The translations under genes were made by a program, and so were the position numbers. From Streptomyces tanashiensis (GTDB lineage: Bacteria > Actinomycetota > Actinomycetes > Streptomycetales > Streptomycetaceae): a DNA stretch of 64,000 nt. Under the pieces are notes generated by a model. That model did no database searches. It was not told where the DNA came from and was given only the letters and a program-made list of their open reading frames with translations. Below are positions 31,624 through 41,292 of the stretch, one piece after another; position 1 is the first letter of the stretch, and every line of letters begins with the position of its first letter. The DNA lies in contig NZ_BMRZ01000003.1 of assembly GCF_014648895.1 (NCBI RefSeq), forward strand, positions 620,001 through 684,000, written 5' to 3'.

Positions 31624-31632
31624 CACCGGAGG

Positions 31633-31667
31633 GGCGCTGCCCGGCCCGGGCCGGGCCGGGCAGCGCC
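31633..31667. terminator. Bidirectional terminator
   Basis: A perfect 15-bp stem (GGCGCTGCCCGGCCC with complement) and 5-base loop lie between the stops of the small basic protein and the P450. Confidence 0.8.
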
Positions 31668-31685
31668 GTCGTCGGATCCCGCCCG

Positions 31686-32879
31686 CTACCAGGCCACCGG
31701 GAGCCGCTCGGGGAGCCGCTTCATGAAGTTGGTGCGCCACACCAGCTGTTCGACCGGCACCGCGAGCCGCAGCCCCGGCAGCCGGTCGAGGAGCGTCTCC
31801 AGGGCGATCTCGGCGTGCCGCTTGCCGAGGGCCGTGGCCGGGCAGTAGTGCCGCCCGCCGCCGAAGGAGAGGTGGTCGGCGGCGTTCTCCCGGTCCGGCC
31901 GGAAGGCCAGCGGGTCCGGGAAGCGCTGCGGATCGTGGTTCGCGGCCTCCACGAGCACCAGGACGAGGTCACCGGCCCGCACGTCGACCTCGCCGAGCCG
32001 TACGTCCTCCAGGGCGAGCCGCGGCAGCCCGTCGCCGATCGAAAGGTTCACCCGCAGCAGTTCGTCCATGGCCCCGGCGACCCCGTGCTCGCCGGCGGTC
32101 AGCGCCTCCCGCACGTCCGGCCGGGTCAGCACCGACACCAGCGCCATCGTCAGGAATCCGGCGGTGGAGATCACCCCCGCTCCGAACAGCGTCACGCCCA
32201 CCGTCGCCAGCATCTCGTCCGTCAGATGCGCGTAGTCGGGATCCTCGCGCAGCGCCGCGAGCTCCGCCATCAGACCGCCCGTCGCCGGGTCGTCGAGGCG
32301 CTCGGTCATGTAGGCGATGTCCCGGTCCCAGTGGAGCCGGGCCGCCTCGATCTCGCGCGGGGCGTTCATGAAGGCCACGTCCAGACTGCGCAGCAGCCGC
32401 GGCCCGTCCTCCTCGGGGATGCCCAGCATCCGGCAGTGCAGCCCCGCCGAGTACGGATCGGCGTAGGCGCCCCGCAGCTCGCCGGGCGCCCCCTCGGCGA
32501 CCAGCGCGTCCACCAGGGCCCCGGCCCGCGCCCGCAGCCACTCCTCCAGGCCGGGCGCCTTCGGGTTGATCGCCTTCATGACGGCCTTGCGCAGCCCGGC
32601 CCCGGTGATGTTGCCCATGTTGTTCACCACGTGCGGCGGGATCGTCAGCGCGTACTGCCGCGGCGCTCCCGGCGCCGAGGTGTCCTTCAGGCTGAACCTC
32701 GGCTCCTCCAGGACCTGTCTGCACAGCTCGTACGAGGAGACCAGCCAGGCCTCGGCCCCGGCGATCGTGCGGACCTTCCGGACGGGTTCGGCGCGCAGCG
32801 CGTCGATCTCGGCGGGCAGCCGGGTGCCGTCCCAGTCGAAGGGGAAGGCCGGCGGTTCGTTCGTCATGACCACGGTCAT
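31686..32879 (-). CDS. Cytochrome P450, CYP121-like (cyclodipeptide-tailoring)
   Basis: P450 of 397 residues whose sequence resembles, as recalled, M. tuberculosis CYP121 (mycocyclosin synthase, 396 residues) over nearly its full length. Shared stretches include KVRTI-GAEAWLVSSY, VVNNMGN, LRKAVMKAI-PKAPGLE, FGAGVIST in the I helix and VWRT near the end. The heme ligand is Cys346 in FGGGRHYC (CYP121 Cys345). CYP121 couples the two tyrosine rings of cyclo(L-Tyr-L-Tyr). Residues equivalent to Gln385-Arg386 of CYP121 are Met386-Lys387 here, so the active site differs. ATG 32879 overlaps the cyclodipeptide synthase stop by 4 nt (ATGA), so the two are co-translated. Confidence 0.92.
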   Translation of the reverse strand: MTVVMTNEPPAFPFDWDGTRLPAEIDALRAEPVRKVRTIAGAEAWLVSSYELCRQVLEEPRFSLKDTSAPGAPRQYALTIPPHVVNNMGNITGAGLRKAVMKAINPKAPGLEEWLRARAGALVDALVAEGAPGELRGAYADPYSAGLHCRMLGIPEEDGPRLLRSLDVAFMNAPREIEAARLHWDRDIAYMTERLDDPATGGLMAELAALREDPDYAHLTDEMLATVGVTLFGAGVISTAGFLTMALVSVLTRPDVREALTAGEHGVAGAMDELLRVNLSIGDGLPRLALEDVRLGEVDVRAGDLVLVLVEAANHDPQRFPDPLAFRPDRENAADHLSFGGGRHYCPATALGKRHAEIALETLLDRLPGLRLAVPVEQLVWRTNFMKRLPERLPVAW

Positions 32880-33604
32880 CGCGCATCTCCTTCGACAGGC
32901 GTGAGGATGCCGTGCCCCTGGTTGCGGGAGGCACGCAGCCCGGTGCCCCGGGCGTAGAGCAGATCGGCGAGGGGCAGGGCCTGGTGGTAGCAGTTGAGCG
33001 AGGACGGCACCCCGAGGATCGCGGGGGTGTCCAGGAACAGCGGCACCTCGGCGCTGATGTACGCCCGGCACACGTCCTTCTGGAGCGCGCTCGCCTCCTG
33101 CCCCGGCGTCAGCTTCCCTGCCAGGAAGATCCCGGTGAGCGCGTCACAGGTCTCGCGTACCACCGGATCCCCGTCGACGGCCGCCACGACCTGACGGTGC
33201 AGTTCCCGGTACGCGGGCAGGGCCTGGAACTCCGACATCCCGCGGGCCCGTACCCGTACCCCCGTGGGATCGGCCTCCGCCGCGGCCGCCCCGACCTTCG
33301 CGCGCACCCCCCGCAGGTTCTTGACGGCCTTCCGCCGCGCCTCGTCGGCCCCGTACCCCAGCGCCTCGTACATGTCGGCGACATGCAGATCGGTGTAGAC
33401 GAGATCGACCTGTTCGAAGTGGTCCATGCCCCAGCGCGTCAGCTCGCGCAGCCGCTGGGCGGTGAAATAACTGTTCCCCGGGGAGACTCCGATGACCACG
33501 TGCGCGCCCTCGTCGGCGATGACGCGGCAGTGATCGGTGTACGGCTGGAGTCGGAGTGTCTCCGCAGGGGCGAAAGCCGCCTGAGTCACGTAGGCAGTCC
33601 TCAT
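32876..33604 (-). CDS. tRNA-dependent cyclodipeptide synthase (NYH type, Rv2275-like)
   Basis: Enzyme of 242 residues that joins two aminoacyl groups from charged tRNAs into a diketopiperazine. The fold is related to class I tRNA synthetases. The nucleophile is Ser41 in IGVSPGNSYF. Tyr182 and Glu186 (YISAE) match AlbC Tyr178 and Glu182. Asn44, Tyr206 and His207 give the NYH subfamily signature. LFLDTPAILGVPSSLNCYHQ and GLRASRNQGH are nearly as in Rv2275, which makes cyclo(L-Tyr-L-Tyr). ATG 33604 gives AlbC-like length. GTG 33664 would add 20 residues; neither has a strong ribosome site. It is coupled to the P450. Confidence 0.92.
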   Translation of the reverse strand: MRTAYVTQAAFAPAETLRLQPYTDHCRVIADEGAHVVIGVSPGNSYFTAQRLRELTRWGMDHFEQVDLVYTDLHVADMYEALGYGADEARRKAVKNLRGVRAKVGAAAAEADPTGVRVRARGMSEFQALPAYRELHRQVVAAVDGDPVVRETCDALTGIFLAGKLTPGQEASALQKDVCRAYISAEVPLFLDTPAILGVPSSLNCYHQALPLADLLYARGTGLRASRNQGHGILTPVEGDAR

Positions 33605-33760
33605 CGCGCCAGCTAGTCCCAGCGGAGCCCAGTGCTCCGGGTGTGGCGGCAGCGACGACGACACGCTATCGACCGGTCGCGGAGCGTGAACCCCCTACTC
33701 GTAGGTACGCGGGATAGTTCGTCAGCTGTTCGCACGACTGTGATCTCGGCCGAAAGCGGC

Positions 33761-33797
33761 GAGGCCCGCCGCCCCCTCGAAGGGGACGACGGGCCTC
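33761..33797 (-). terminator. glnA terminator
   Basis: A 17-bp stem beginning GAGGCCCG, with two G-U-type mismatches and a 3-base loop, lies 27 nt beyond the glnA stop. It separates glnA from the cyclodipeptide operon, which therefore needs its own promoter in 33605-33760. Confidence 0.75.
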
Positions 33798-33824
33798 GGA
33801 AGAACCTCGCTCGCGCGGTACGGC

Positions 33825-35249
<1,425 letters not shown>

Positions 35250-35346
35250 CCAACTCCTCCTACTCCCGGCCCGGGGAGGGGCGGGCTTGCAGCGGTCGTG
35301 CGGCCAGTGCGGTGGCACACGCTGGACCCGACCATAGGCAGACGGG

Positions 35347-35384
35347 ATTTCTCAAGCATGACCCATTTGTTTCGTCGAAGTTAA
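35347..35384 (-). promoter_or_regulatory. GlnR binding site upstream of glnA
   Basis: On the minus strand the pentamers TTAAC, GAAAC, GTCAT and GAAAT follow each other with six-base spacers, the GlnR a1-b1-a2-b2 arrangement. It sits about 98 bases before the glnA start and matches the spacing of the glnII site exactly. Confidence 0.8.
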
Positions 35385-35469
35385 CCGGGCTGGGTGCCAT
35401 CCGGCCGCGCCGGAGCCCTACGTGTACCCGGCCCGAAGTGATCAAAAACGGGCGCAGTACCGTGGTCGG

Positions 35470-35937
35470 GTGGACAACAGGCAAGCACTCGGATCTTGGC
35501 TCTCCGGCCCCCGCGCGGCGGCCGAGGACGCTGGCGTCGACTTCGGCTACCGCGGTCAGCAGCTCGGGCTGCCCGAGGAGGGCCCCGGCTCGATCGCCCG
35601 CCCCGGACGCCGCCTCGGCGCCCTCGCCGTCGACTGGGCCCTCTGCATCCTGATCGCATACGGCTTGATCACCGACGGCTACAACCAGGCGACGGGCAAC
35701 TGGGCCCTGGTCATCCTGCTCGTCCTGAGCGTCCTGACGGTCGGCACGGTCGGCTCGACGCCCGGGAAGCGGCTCTTCGGCCTGCGCGTCGTCTCCGCGA
35801 ACGGCGGGCGCCTCGGCCTGTTCCGCGTGGCGCTCCGCTCCCTGCTCGTCTGCCTGGCGATCCCGGCCCTCATCTGGGACCGCGACGGCCGCGGCCTCCA
35901 CGACCGCCTCTCCGGAGCCGTCCAGGTGCGCATCTGA
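35470..35937 (+). CDS. RDD-family membrane protein
   Basis: Protein of 155 residues. After a polar N-terminal part come hydrophobic helices near 52-70, 75-95 and 112-130. The RDD landmarks are the Arg in RPGRRLGALAVDW, the STPGKRLFGLRVV segment and the final DRLSGAVQVRI. The function of RDD proteins is poorly known; transport or membrane anchoring has been proposed. GTG 35470 is the likely start; the frame continues to 35422 without support. It is divergent from glnA. Confidence 0.82.
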   Translation: MDNRQALGSWLSGPRAAAEDAGVDFGYRGQQLGLPEEGPGSIARPGRRLGALAVDWALCILIAYGLITDGYNQATGNWALVILLVLSVLTVGTVGSTPGKRLFGLRVVSANGGRLGLFRVALRSLLVCLAIPALIWDRDGRGLHDRLSGAVQVRI

Positions 35938-35949
35938 GAGCCTCGGACA

Positions 35950-35989
35950 CGAGAAAGGCCCCGGACCGTGAGGTCCGGGGCCTTTCTCG
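35950..35989. terminator. Bidirectional terminator
   Basis: A perfect 18-bp stem (CGAGAAAGGCCCCGGACC with complement) with loop GTGA lies between the stops of the RDD gene and the DUF4191 gene. Its T-rich end CCTTTCTCG suits both directions. Confidence 0.88.
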
Positions 35990-36001
35990 TCAGGTGGGGT
36001 G

Positions 36002-36706
36002 TCAGCGCGTCTTTCCGCCGCGCGGCATCCGCATGCCCTTCGGCATCGGACCCTTCGGCAGCGGCATGTTGCTCATCAGGTCGCCCATCGCCCGCAGCCG
36101 GTCGTTGGCCGCGGTGACCTGCGGGCCGGTGAGCACGCGGGGCATCTTGAGCATGGTCGTGCGGATCTTCTTGAGCGGCACCTGGCCCTCGCCGTCGCCG
36201 ACGATGAGGTCGTGCACCGGCACGTCCACCACGACGCGGTTCATCCGCTTCTTCTCGGCCGCGAGCAGGGTCTTGACCCGGTTCGGGTTGCCCTCGGCCA
36301 CCAGCACGATGCCGGCCCGGCCGACCGCGCGGTGCACGACGTCCTGGCTGCGGTTCATCGCGACCGCGGGGGTCGTCGTCCAGCCGCGCCCGACGTTCTG
36401 CAGCACCGCCGCGGCCGCGCCCGGCTGGCCCTCCATCTGCCCGAAGGCAGCGCGCTCGGCACGCCGTCCGAAGACGATGGCCGCCGCCAGGAGACCCAGG
36501 ACGAAGCCCAGGATGCCCAGATAGACCGGATGACCGATGAGGAAGCCGATCCCGAGGAGGACACCGAGTACGACGATGCCCACGCCCGCGACGACCAGAC
36601 CGACCTTCGGGTCCGCCTTCCGGGTCATCTGGTACGTGAGGGCGATCTGCTTCAGTCGCCCGGGGTTCGCAGCGTCAGCGCTGCCCGTGTTTGCCTTCCT
36701 CGCCAT
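36002..36706 (-). CDS. DUF4191-family membrane protein
   Basis: Protein of 234 residues with two adjacent transmembrane helices at about 37-58 and 62-80. Both ends are cytoplasmic, and the C-terminal tail is very basic and Met/Pro/Gly-rich (MPLPKGPMPKGMRMP). It matches the actinobacterial DUF4191 family, which is commonly encoded next to lipA. The role is unknown. It follows the 71-residue gene by 10 nt, a probable two-gene operon. Confidence 0.82.
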   Translation of the reverse strand: MARKANTGSADAANPGRLKQIALTYQMTRKADPKVGLVVAGVGIVVLGVLLGIGFLIGHPVYLGILGFVLGLLAAAIVFGRRAERAAFGQMEGQPGAAAAVLQNVGRGWTTTPAVAMNRSQDVVHRAVGRAGIVLVAEGNPNRVKTLLAAEKKRMNRVVVDVPVHDLIVGDGEGQVPLKKIRTTMLKMPRVLTGPQVTAANDRLRAMGDLMSNMPLPKGPMPKGMRMPRGGKTR

Positions 36707-36716
36707 GTCCTGAAGT

Positions 36717-36932
36717 TTACGTGGCCCGGGAAGCCCGACCCGACGCGACCTCCATCACGTGCTGGGCCTCCACCCGGTCCTTGGCGCGGCGGCGGTCCTC
36801 CAGGACGGAGTTCCAGGCGTTGCGGCGGGCGGTGCGCTGGCCGGCGCCCAGGAGCAGGGCCTCCACGGCCTTCAGGGCGTCGGTGACGGACGGGATCGCG
36901 GTGACGCGGACGTGCGTCGATGCGGCCGGCAT
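36717..36932 (-). CDS. Small conserved protein of unknown function
   Basis: Protein of 71 residues with GGGAGG before ATG 36932. It is helical and basic, with a start MPAASTHVRVTAIPSV and an Arg/Lys-rich centre (RTARRNAWNSVLEDRRRAKDR broken by few acids). It sits between lipA and the DUF4191 gene, a position I recall as conserved in Streptomyces. No function can be assigned. Confidence 0.7.
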   Translation of the reverse strand: MPAASTHVRVTAIPSVTDALKAVEALLLGAGQRTARRNAWNSVLEDRRRAKDRVEAQHVMEVASGRASRAT

Positions 36933-37099
36933 GTCGGGGTCCTCCCTCGATTGCGGGTGAGACGAGGTGGGGGTGTGAGCGGGTGGTGGCGGTGAGTGAA
37001 ACCAGGCTCACAGATCGGTGTTACCAGGGCGTGACCCGGTGGTCAAACACTGATGAAACGTTGATGCGGCCATGTGGACGACCGGGCGGACGGCGACGC

Positions 37100-37139
37100 G
37101 GCCCGTACGGCCCCGCTGAGCTGCGGGGGCGTACGGGCC
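37100..37139 (-). terminator. Probable lipA terminator
   Basis: A 17-bp stem with one mismatch (GGCCCGTACGGCCCCGC against GCGGGGGCGTACGGGCC) and a 6-base loop begins about 66 nt after the lipA stop, before the small conserved gene. Confidence 0.65.
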
Positions 37140-37205
37140 GCGCCGGATCCGGCCACTACTGGCCAGTAACTATTTGTGCGCCGATTCACACGGCTCCGAG
37201 GAGGC

Positions 37206-38174
37206 TCAGACGGCCTGCGTCGCGTTGTCGACCGCGCCGCGCTTCTCGATCGCCTGCTGGTACAGCCGGCCCGCGCGGTACGAGGAACGGACCAGCGGGC
37301 CCGACATCACACCGGAGAAGCCGATCTCGTCGGCCTCCTCCTTCAGCTCCACGAACTCCTGCGGCTTCACCCAGCGCTCCACGGGGTGGTGCCGGACCGA
37401 GGGGCGCAGGTACTGCGTGATCGTGATGAGCTCGCAGCCCGCGTCGTGCAGCTGCTGGAGCGCCTCGCTGATCTCCTCGCGGGTCTCGCCCATGCCGAGG
37501 ATCAGGTTCGACTTCGTGACCAGACCGTAGTCACGGGCCTGGGTGATGACGTCCAGGGAGCGCTCGTAGCGGAAGCCCGGACGGATCCGCTTGAAGATCC
37601 GCGGGACGGTCTCGACGTTGTGCGCGAAGACCTCGGGGCGGGAGTCGAAGACCTCCTTGAGGAGCTCCGGCACCGCGTTGAAGTCGGGGGCGAGCAGCTC
37701 GACCTTGGTGCGGCCGTCGGCGCGCTCCGCCGTCTGCTGGTGGATCTGGCGCACGGTCTCCGCGTACAGCCAGGCGCCGCCGTCCTCCAGGTCGTCGCGC
37801 GCGACGCCGGTGATGGTGGCGTAGTTCAGGTCCATCGTGACGACCGACTCGCCCACGCGGCGGGGCTCGTCACGGTCCAGCGCCTCGGGCTTGCCCGTGT
37901 CGATCTGGCAGAAGTCGCAGCGCCGGGTGCACTGGTCACCGCCGATGAGGAAGGTCGCCTCGCGGTCCTCCCAGCACTCGAAGATGTTGGGACAGCCCGC
38001 CTCCTGGCAGACCGTGTGCAGGCCCTCGCTCTTCACGAGGCCCTGCATCTTCGTGTACTCCGGCCCCATCTTCGCGCGGGTCTTGATCCACTCGGGCTTG
38101 CGCTCGATGGGGGTCTGGGCGTTCCGGACCTCCAGGCGCAGCATCTTGCGTCCGTCGGGTGCGACTGCGGACAC
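37206..38174 (-). CDS. lipA: Lipoyl synthase
   Basis: Radical SAM enzyme of 322 residues that inserts two sulfur atoms into octanoyl groups bound to E2 and H proteins. CTRRCDFC (C-x3-C-x2-C) binds the SAM cluster. The auxiliary cluster, which is consumed as the sulfur source, is bound by [12 protein letters not shown]. The C-terminal RSSYRAG holds the conserved serine. GTG 38174 has CAGGAG upstream; the longer frame to 38276 runs into lipB territory and is not used. It lies 105 nt after lipB, its pathway partner. Its targets include SucB, encoded 15 kb away. Confidence 0.96.
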   Translation of the reverse strand: MSAVAPDGRKMLRLEVRNAQTPIERKPEWIKTRAKMGPEYTKMQGLVKSEGLHTVCQEAGCPNIFECWEDREATFLIGGDQCTRRCDFCQIDTGKPEALDRDEPRRVGESVVTMDLNYATITGVARDDLEDGGAWLYAETVRQIHQQTAERADGRTKVELLAPDFNAVPELLKEVFDSRPEVFAHNVETVPRIFKRIRPGFRYERSLDVITQARDYGLVTKSNLILGMGETREEISEALQQLHDAGCELITITQYLRPSVRHHPVERWVKPQEFVELKEEADEIGFSGVMSGPLVRSSYRAGRLYQQAIEKRGAVDNATQAV

Positions 38175-38279
38175 ATCGGCTCCTGTAGCTTCGATTCTTC
38201 GGCGCACACCAGGGTACGCCCGTTGCTTCCATGCCTTGTTTCTCCGTCTGGCCAACCCGTGGCCAGAGCCCGGCATTCC

Positions 38280-39119
38280 TCAGGCCGAGGCGGGCTCCTC
38301 CGCGCGCTCGCCCTTGCCCGCGCTCGCGCGCTCGACCTCTCGCGGCTTCAGATCGGCGTTCTCCAGGACGTCCCGCAGGTGCTTCTCCACGACCGGGAGC
38401 ACCTCCTCGATCGTGAGGTCCCGGCCCAGCTCGTTGGCGAGCGAGGTCACACCCGCGTCGCGGATGCCGCACGGGATGATCCGGTCGAACCAGGCGTTGT
38501 CCGGGTTCACGTTGAACGAGAAGCCGTGCATCGTGACGCCCTTGGCGACCCGGATGCCGATGGCGGCGAGCTTCCGGTCCTCGCGGCGCTGGCCGGCGTT
38601 GGACGGGGCGTACTCGGGGCCGTTCAGACGCGGGTCGAACTCCTCGTCCGTCAGCCGCGGGTCGAAGTCGAGGGAGAGCCCGCCGATCGCCGGGCGCTGC
38701 TCGACCGGGTCGCCGAGCACCCAGACCCCGCTGCGGCCCTCGACCCGCGTGGTCGCCACGCCGAACTCGGCGGCGGTGAGGATCAGGGCCTCCTCCAGGC
38801 GGCGCACGTGCGCGACGACGTCCACCGGGCGGGGCAGCTTCATGATCGGGTAACCGACCAGCTGGCCGGGGCCGTGCCAGGTGATCTTGCCGCCGCGGTC
38901 GACGTCCACCACCGGCGTTCCGTCCAGCGGCCGCTCGTTCTCCTGCGTGCGCCGGCCGGCCGTGTAGACCGGCGGATGCTCCAGCAGCAGACAGGTGTCG
39001 TCGATCTCGTCGGCGAACCGCGCGGCGTGCACGTCGCGCTGCTTGTCCCACGCCACCTGGTAGTCGACGGCTTCCTCGCCGAACCCAAGGCGGACGAATC
39101 GCAGCTCACTCACGGCCAT
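38280..39119 (-). CDS. lipB: Octanoyl-[ACP]:protein N-octanoyltransferase
   Basis: Cytoplasmic transferase of 279 residues that moves octanoate from acyl carrier protein to lipoyl-domain lysines, the first step of lipoate synthesis. Family motifs are [27 protein letters not shown] with the active-site lysine region, and [13 protein letters not shown], which has the catalytic cysteine. The C-terminal 30 residues are a charged extension. AGGAGG fits ATG 39119; a GTG six bases further in is also possible. It is transcribed toward lipA. Confidence 0.95.
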   Translation of the reverse strand: MAVSELRFVRLGFGEEAVDYQVAWDKQRDVHAARFADEIDDTCLLLEHPPVYTAGRRTQENERPLDGTPVVDVDRGGKITWHGPGQLVGYPIMKLPRPVDVVAHVRRLEEALILTAAEFGVATTRVEGRSGVWVLGDPVEQRPAIGGLSLDFDPRLTDEEFDPRLNGPEYAPSNAGQRREDRKLAAIGIRVAKGVTMHGFSFNVNPDNAWFDRIIPCGIRDAGVTSLANELGRDLTIEEVLPVVEKHLRDVLENADLKPREVERASAGKGERAEEPASA

Positions 39120-39401
39120 GCCTCCTCCTGGGTGCCGGGAGCCGGGGACCGGGGATCATCCCGGGCCGGCTCGGCACCATGCGTCATTCGCGCCCATGCC
39201 ACTGTACGGCGGCGCGGGGGACGCCCCTCCGGCAGGTGGACGGGGGCGCCTACGTCAGCGACGCCGTCAATCCTCACACGATCGGATGAATGTGGGGCGA
39301 AGGTGGCGGTACGGGCCGTGAGGACCGCTAAATTCACGCCGTTCCATGAGGGTCCGACGGGGCTGCCGTCCGGACCCGGAAGGCAGGAGACCGCACAGCT
39401 G

Positions 39402-40874
39402 ATGACGGAACGACCACCGCAGCGCATCCCGAACCGGCAGCTCGCCGCGCTCATCGCCGAAGCCGGGTTCTCCAACGCGGGGCTCGCCAGACGGGTCGAC
39501 CAGCTCGGTCTGGAACACGGGCTCGACCTGCGGTACGACAAGACCTCCGTGACCCGCTGGCTCCGCGGTCAGCAGCCGCGCGGCACCACCCCCGCCCTCA
39601 TCGCCGAGGTCTTCACCCGCCGCCTCGGCCGCCGGCTCTCCGCCCAGGACCTCGGCCTCGACGCCTGCGCGCCCGTCTACGCGGGCCTGGAGTTCGCCGC
39701 CACCCCCGAGGAGGCCGTCGACATCGTCAGCGGCCTGTGGCGCAAGGACTCCGGCAGCCACGCCGAACTCCGCAAGATCGCCTTCACCCCGGCCGGCCTC
39801 GTCGTCCCCAGCCGCGACTGGCTCATCGGCCGCGCCGACGACCGGGTCGCCCGCGGCGAGCCGGCCCCCGCCGCGCCCCGGACCGCCGCGGCACCCCCGC
39901 ACGACCCCCGGGTCCCGTCCCAGGGCCGCTTCTCCGTGCCCCGCCAGCGCGGTACGGACCGAGGCCCCGGCCAGCGCGTCTCCAGCGGCGACATCGCCGC
40001 CCTCCGCTCCGTCGGCGAACTCTTCCGCACCCTCGACCACGCCTACGGCGGCGGCCACGCCCGCCAGGCCCTCGTCCGCTACCTGGAGCACGAGGCCGAG
40101 CCCATGCTGCGCGGCACGTACGGGGAGAGCACCGGCCGCCGCCTGTTCGCCGCCGCCGCAGACCTCACCCGGCTCGCCGGCTGGACCTCGTACGACATCG
40201 CCGCCCACGGCCTCGCCCAGCGCTACTTCGTCCAGGCGCTGCGCCTCGCCCAGGCGGCCGGGGACCGGGCCTACGGCTCGTACGTCCTCCTCACCATGAG
40301 CTGCCAGGCCGTCTACCTCGGCCACGGACGCGAGGCCGTGCAGCTCGCCCGGGTCGCGCAGCAGGGCGTCGGCCCCGCCGCGCCGCCCGTCGTCCAGGCG
40401 ATGCTGCACGCCGTCGAGGCGCGGGGCCACGCGGTCCTCGGCGAGGCCCGGGCGTGCAGCGCCGCCCTGGTCCGCGCGGAACGGGCCCTGGAGGCGGCCC
40501 GGCCCGGCGACGAGGTGCCCTACTGGGCCCGCCACTTCGACGAGGCCCAGCTCGCCGACGAGCTCGGGCACTGCCACCGGGACCTCCAGCAGTACCGGCC
40601 GGCCGCGCAGCACGCCGAGCGCGCGCTCCAGCTCCGGGCGCCCGGCTTCGCCCGCAGCCGGCTCTTCTGCCGCGTCGTCCTCGCCACCTCCCGGCTGGCC
40701 CTGGGCGAACTGGACCAGGCGTGCGCGCTGGGCGCGGAGGCGGCGCAGCAGGCCTCGGAGATGCGGTCCGCGCGGGCGGTCGAGTACGTGCGGGACTTCG
40801 AGCGCCGCCTGGAGCCGTACCGCGACGCGGCGGCGGCCCGCACGTACCGCGACCGAGTAGCCGCCATCGGCTGA
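39402..40874 (+). CDS. HTH regulator with helical-repeat domain (NsdA-like)
   Basis: Protein of 490 residues. The N-terminal region is an HTH-like domain (LIAEAGFSNAGLARRVD then YDKTSVTRWLRGQQPRG), the pattern seen in Streptomyces NsdA-type negative regulators of development and antibiotics. From about residue 200 a long helical region with TPR-like repeats follows, probably for protein contacts. Residues about 140-190 are a Pro/Arg-rich linker. AGGAG 12 bases upstream supports ATG 39402; the enormous open frame extending upstream to 37176 lies over lipA and lipB and is a shadow. Targets are unknown. Confidence 0.82.
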   Translation: MTERPPQRIPNRQLAALIAEAGFSNAGLARRVDQLGLEHGLDLRYDKTSVTRWLRGQQPRGTTPALIAEVFTRRLGRRLSAQDLGLDACAPVYAGLEFAATPEEAVDIVSGLWRKDSGSHAELRKIAFTPAGLVVPSRDWLIGRADDRVARGEPAPAAPRTAAAPPHDPRVPSQGRFSVPRQRGTDRGPGQRVSSGDIAALRSVGELFRTLDHAYGGGHARQALVRYLEHEAEPMLRGTYGESTGRRLFAAAADLTRLAGWTSYDIAAHGLAQRYFVQALRLAQAAGDRAYGSYVLLTMSCQAVYLGHGREAVQLARVAQQGVGPAAPPVVQAMLHAVEARGHAVLGEARACSAALVRAERALEAARPGDEVPYWARHFDEAQLADELGHCHRDLQQYRPAAQHAERALQLRAPGFARSRLFCRVVLATSRLALGELDQACALGAEAAQQASEMRSARAVEYVRDFERRLEPYRDAAAARTYRDRVAAIG

Positions 40875-40961
40875 CACCGCCGCCTGCGCCGAGAGGCCCC
40901 GCGCCTGGGTGGGCGGTGCCCCGGCCCACCCCCGTGTGGACACGCGCCTGCGCGGGGGGTG

Positions 40962-41177
40962 CCCGCCGTTGTGGGCAATCGTCCCGCTGGGCGGGACGGG
41001 TGGGCACACGGGACGGCGCCCTCAGCGGCGCCTCCGCGTTCCGCGCCTGGACCCGCACCACCCGCGACGGTGCACGGGGTGCGGGTCAGGGCGCGGGAGC
41101 CTCTGGCGCCGGCAAGGGCGCCGTTCCGTTGTGCCCACCCGTTCCGCCCCGGCGGAACGATTGCCCACAACGGCGGG
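40962..41177. repeat. Inverted intergenic repeat pair
   Basis: Two copies of an element of about 46 bases lie in opposite orientation at 40962-41006 and 41131-41177. Each carries an inner hairpin (TCCCGCTGGGCGGGA or TTCCGCCCCGGCGGAA) flanked by GTGGGCAATCG and CGGGTGGGCAC. The copies differ at only a few bases. They sit between convergent genes and could form a large cruciform or a transcription barrier. I recall similar motifs as dispersed repeats in Streptomyces. Confidence 0.75.
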
Positions 41178-41286
41178 CGCCGTCCGTGGCGGGTGGGCAC
41201 CGCCCCGGCGGAACGCATGCCCACAACGGCGGGCGCCGTCCGTGGCGGGTGGGCACCGCCCCGGCGGAACGCATGCCCACAACGGG
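41163..41286. repeat. 56-bp direct repeat, two full copies plus a partial
   Basis: Units starting GCCCACAACGGCGGGCGCCG occur at 41163-41218 and 41219-41274, with a fragment at 41275-41286. The two full units are almost identical. They extend the right-hand inverted element, so the whole 418-nt gap 40875-41292 is repeat-derived, with no gene visible in it. Confidence 0.85.
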
Positions 41287-41292
41287 CGGACC

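Noticed and set aside
33691..33710. CCTAC-TC-GTAGG dyad in the cyclodipeptide promoter region
   Set aside because: Arms of five bases are too short to separate from chance in this composition, and no regulator gene is adjacent.
37176..39401. Plus-strand extension of the regulator at 39402 by about 740 codons
   Set aside because: It runs antisense to lipA and lipB, which have clear motifs and starts, and the extension has no recognisable protein features.
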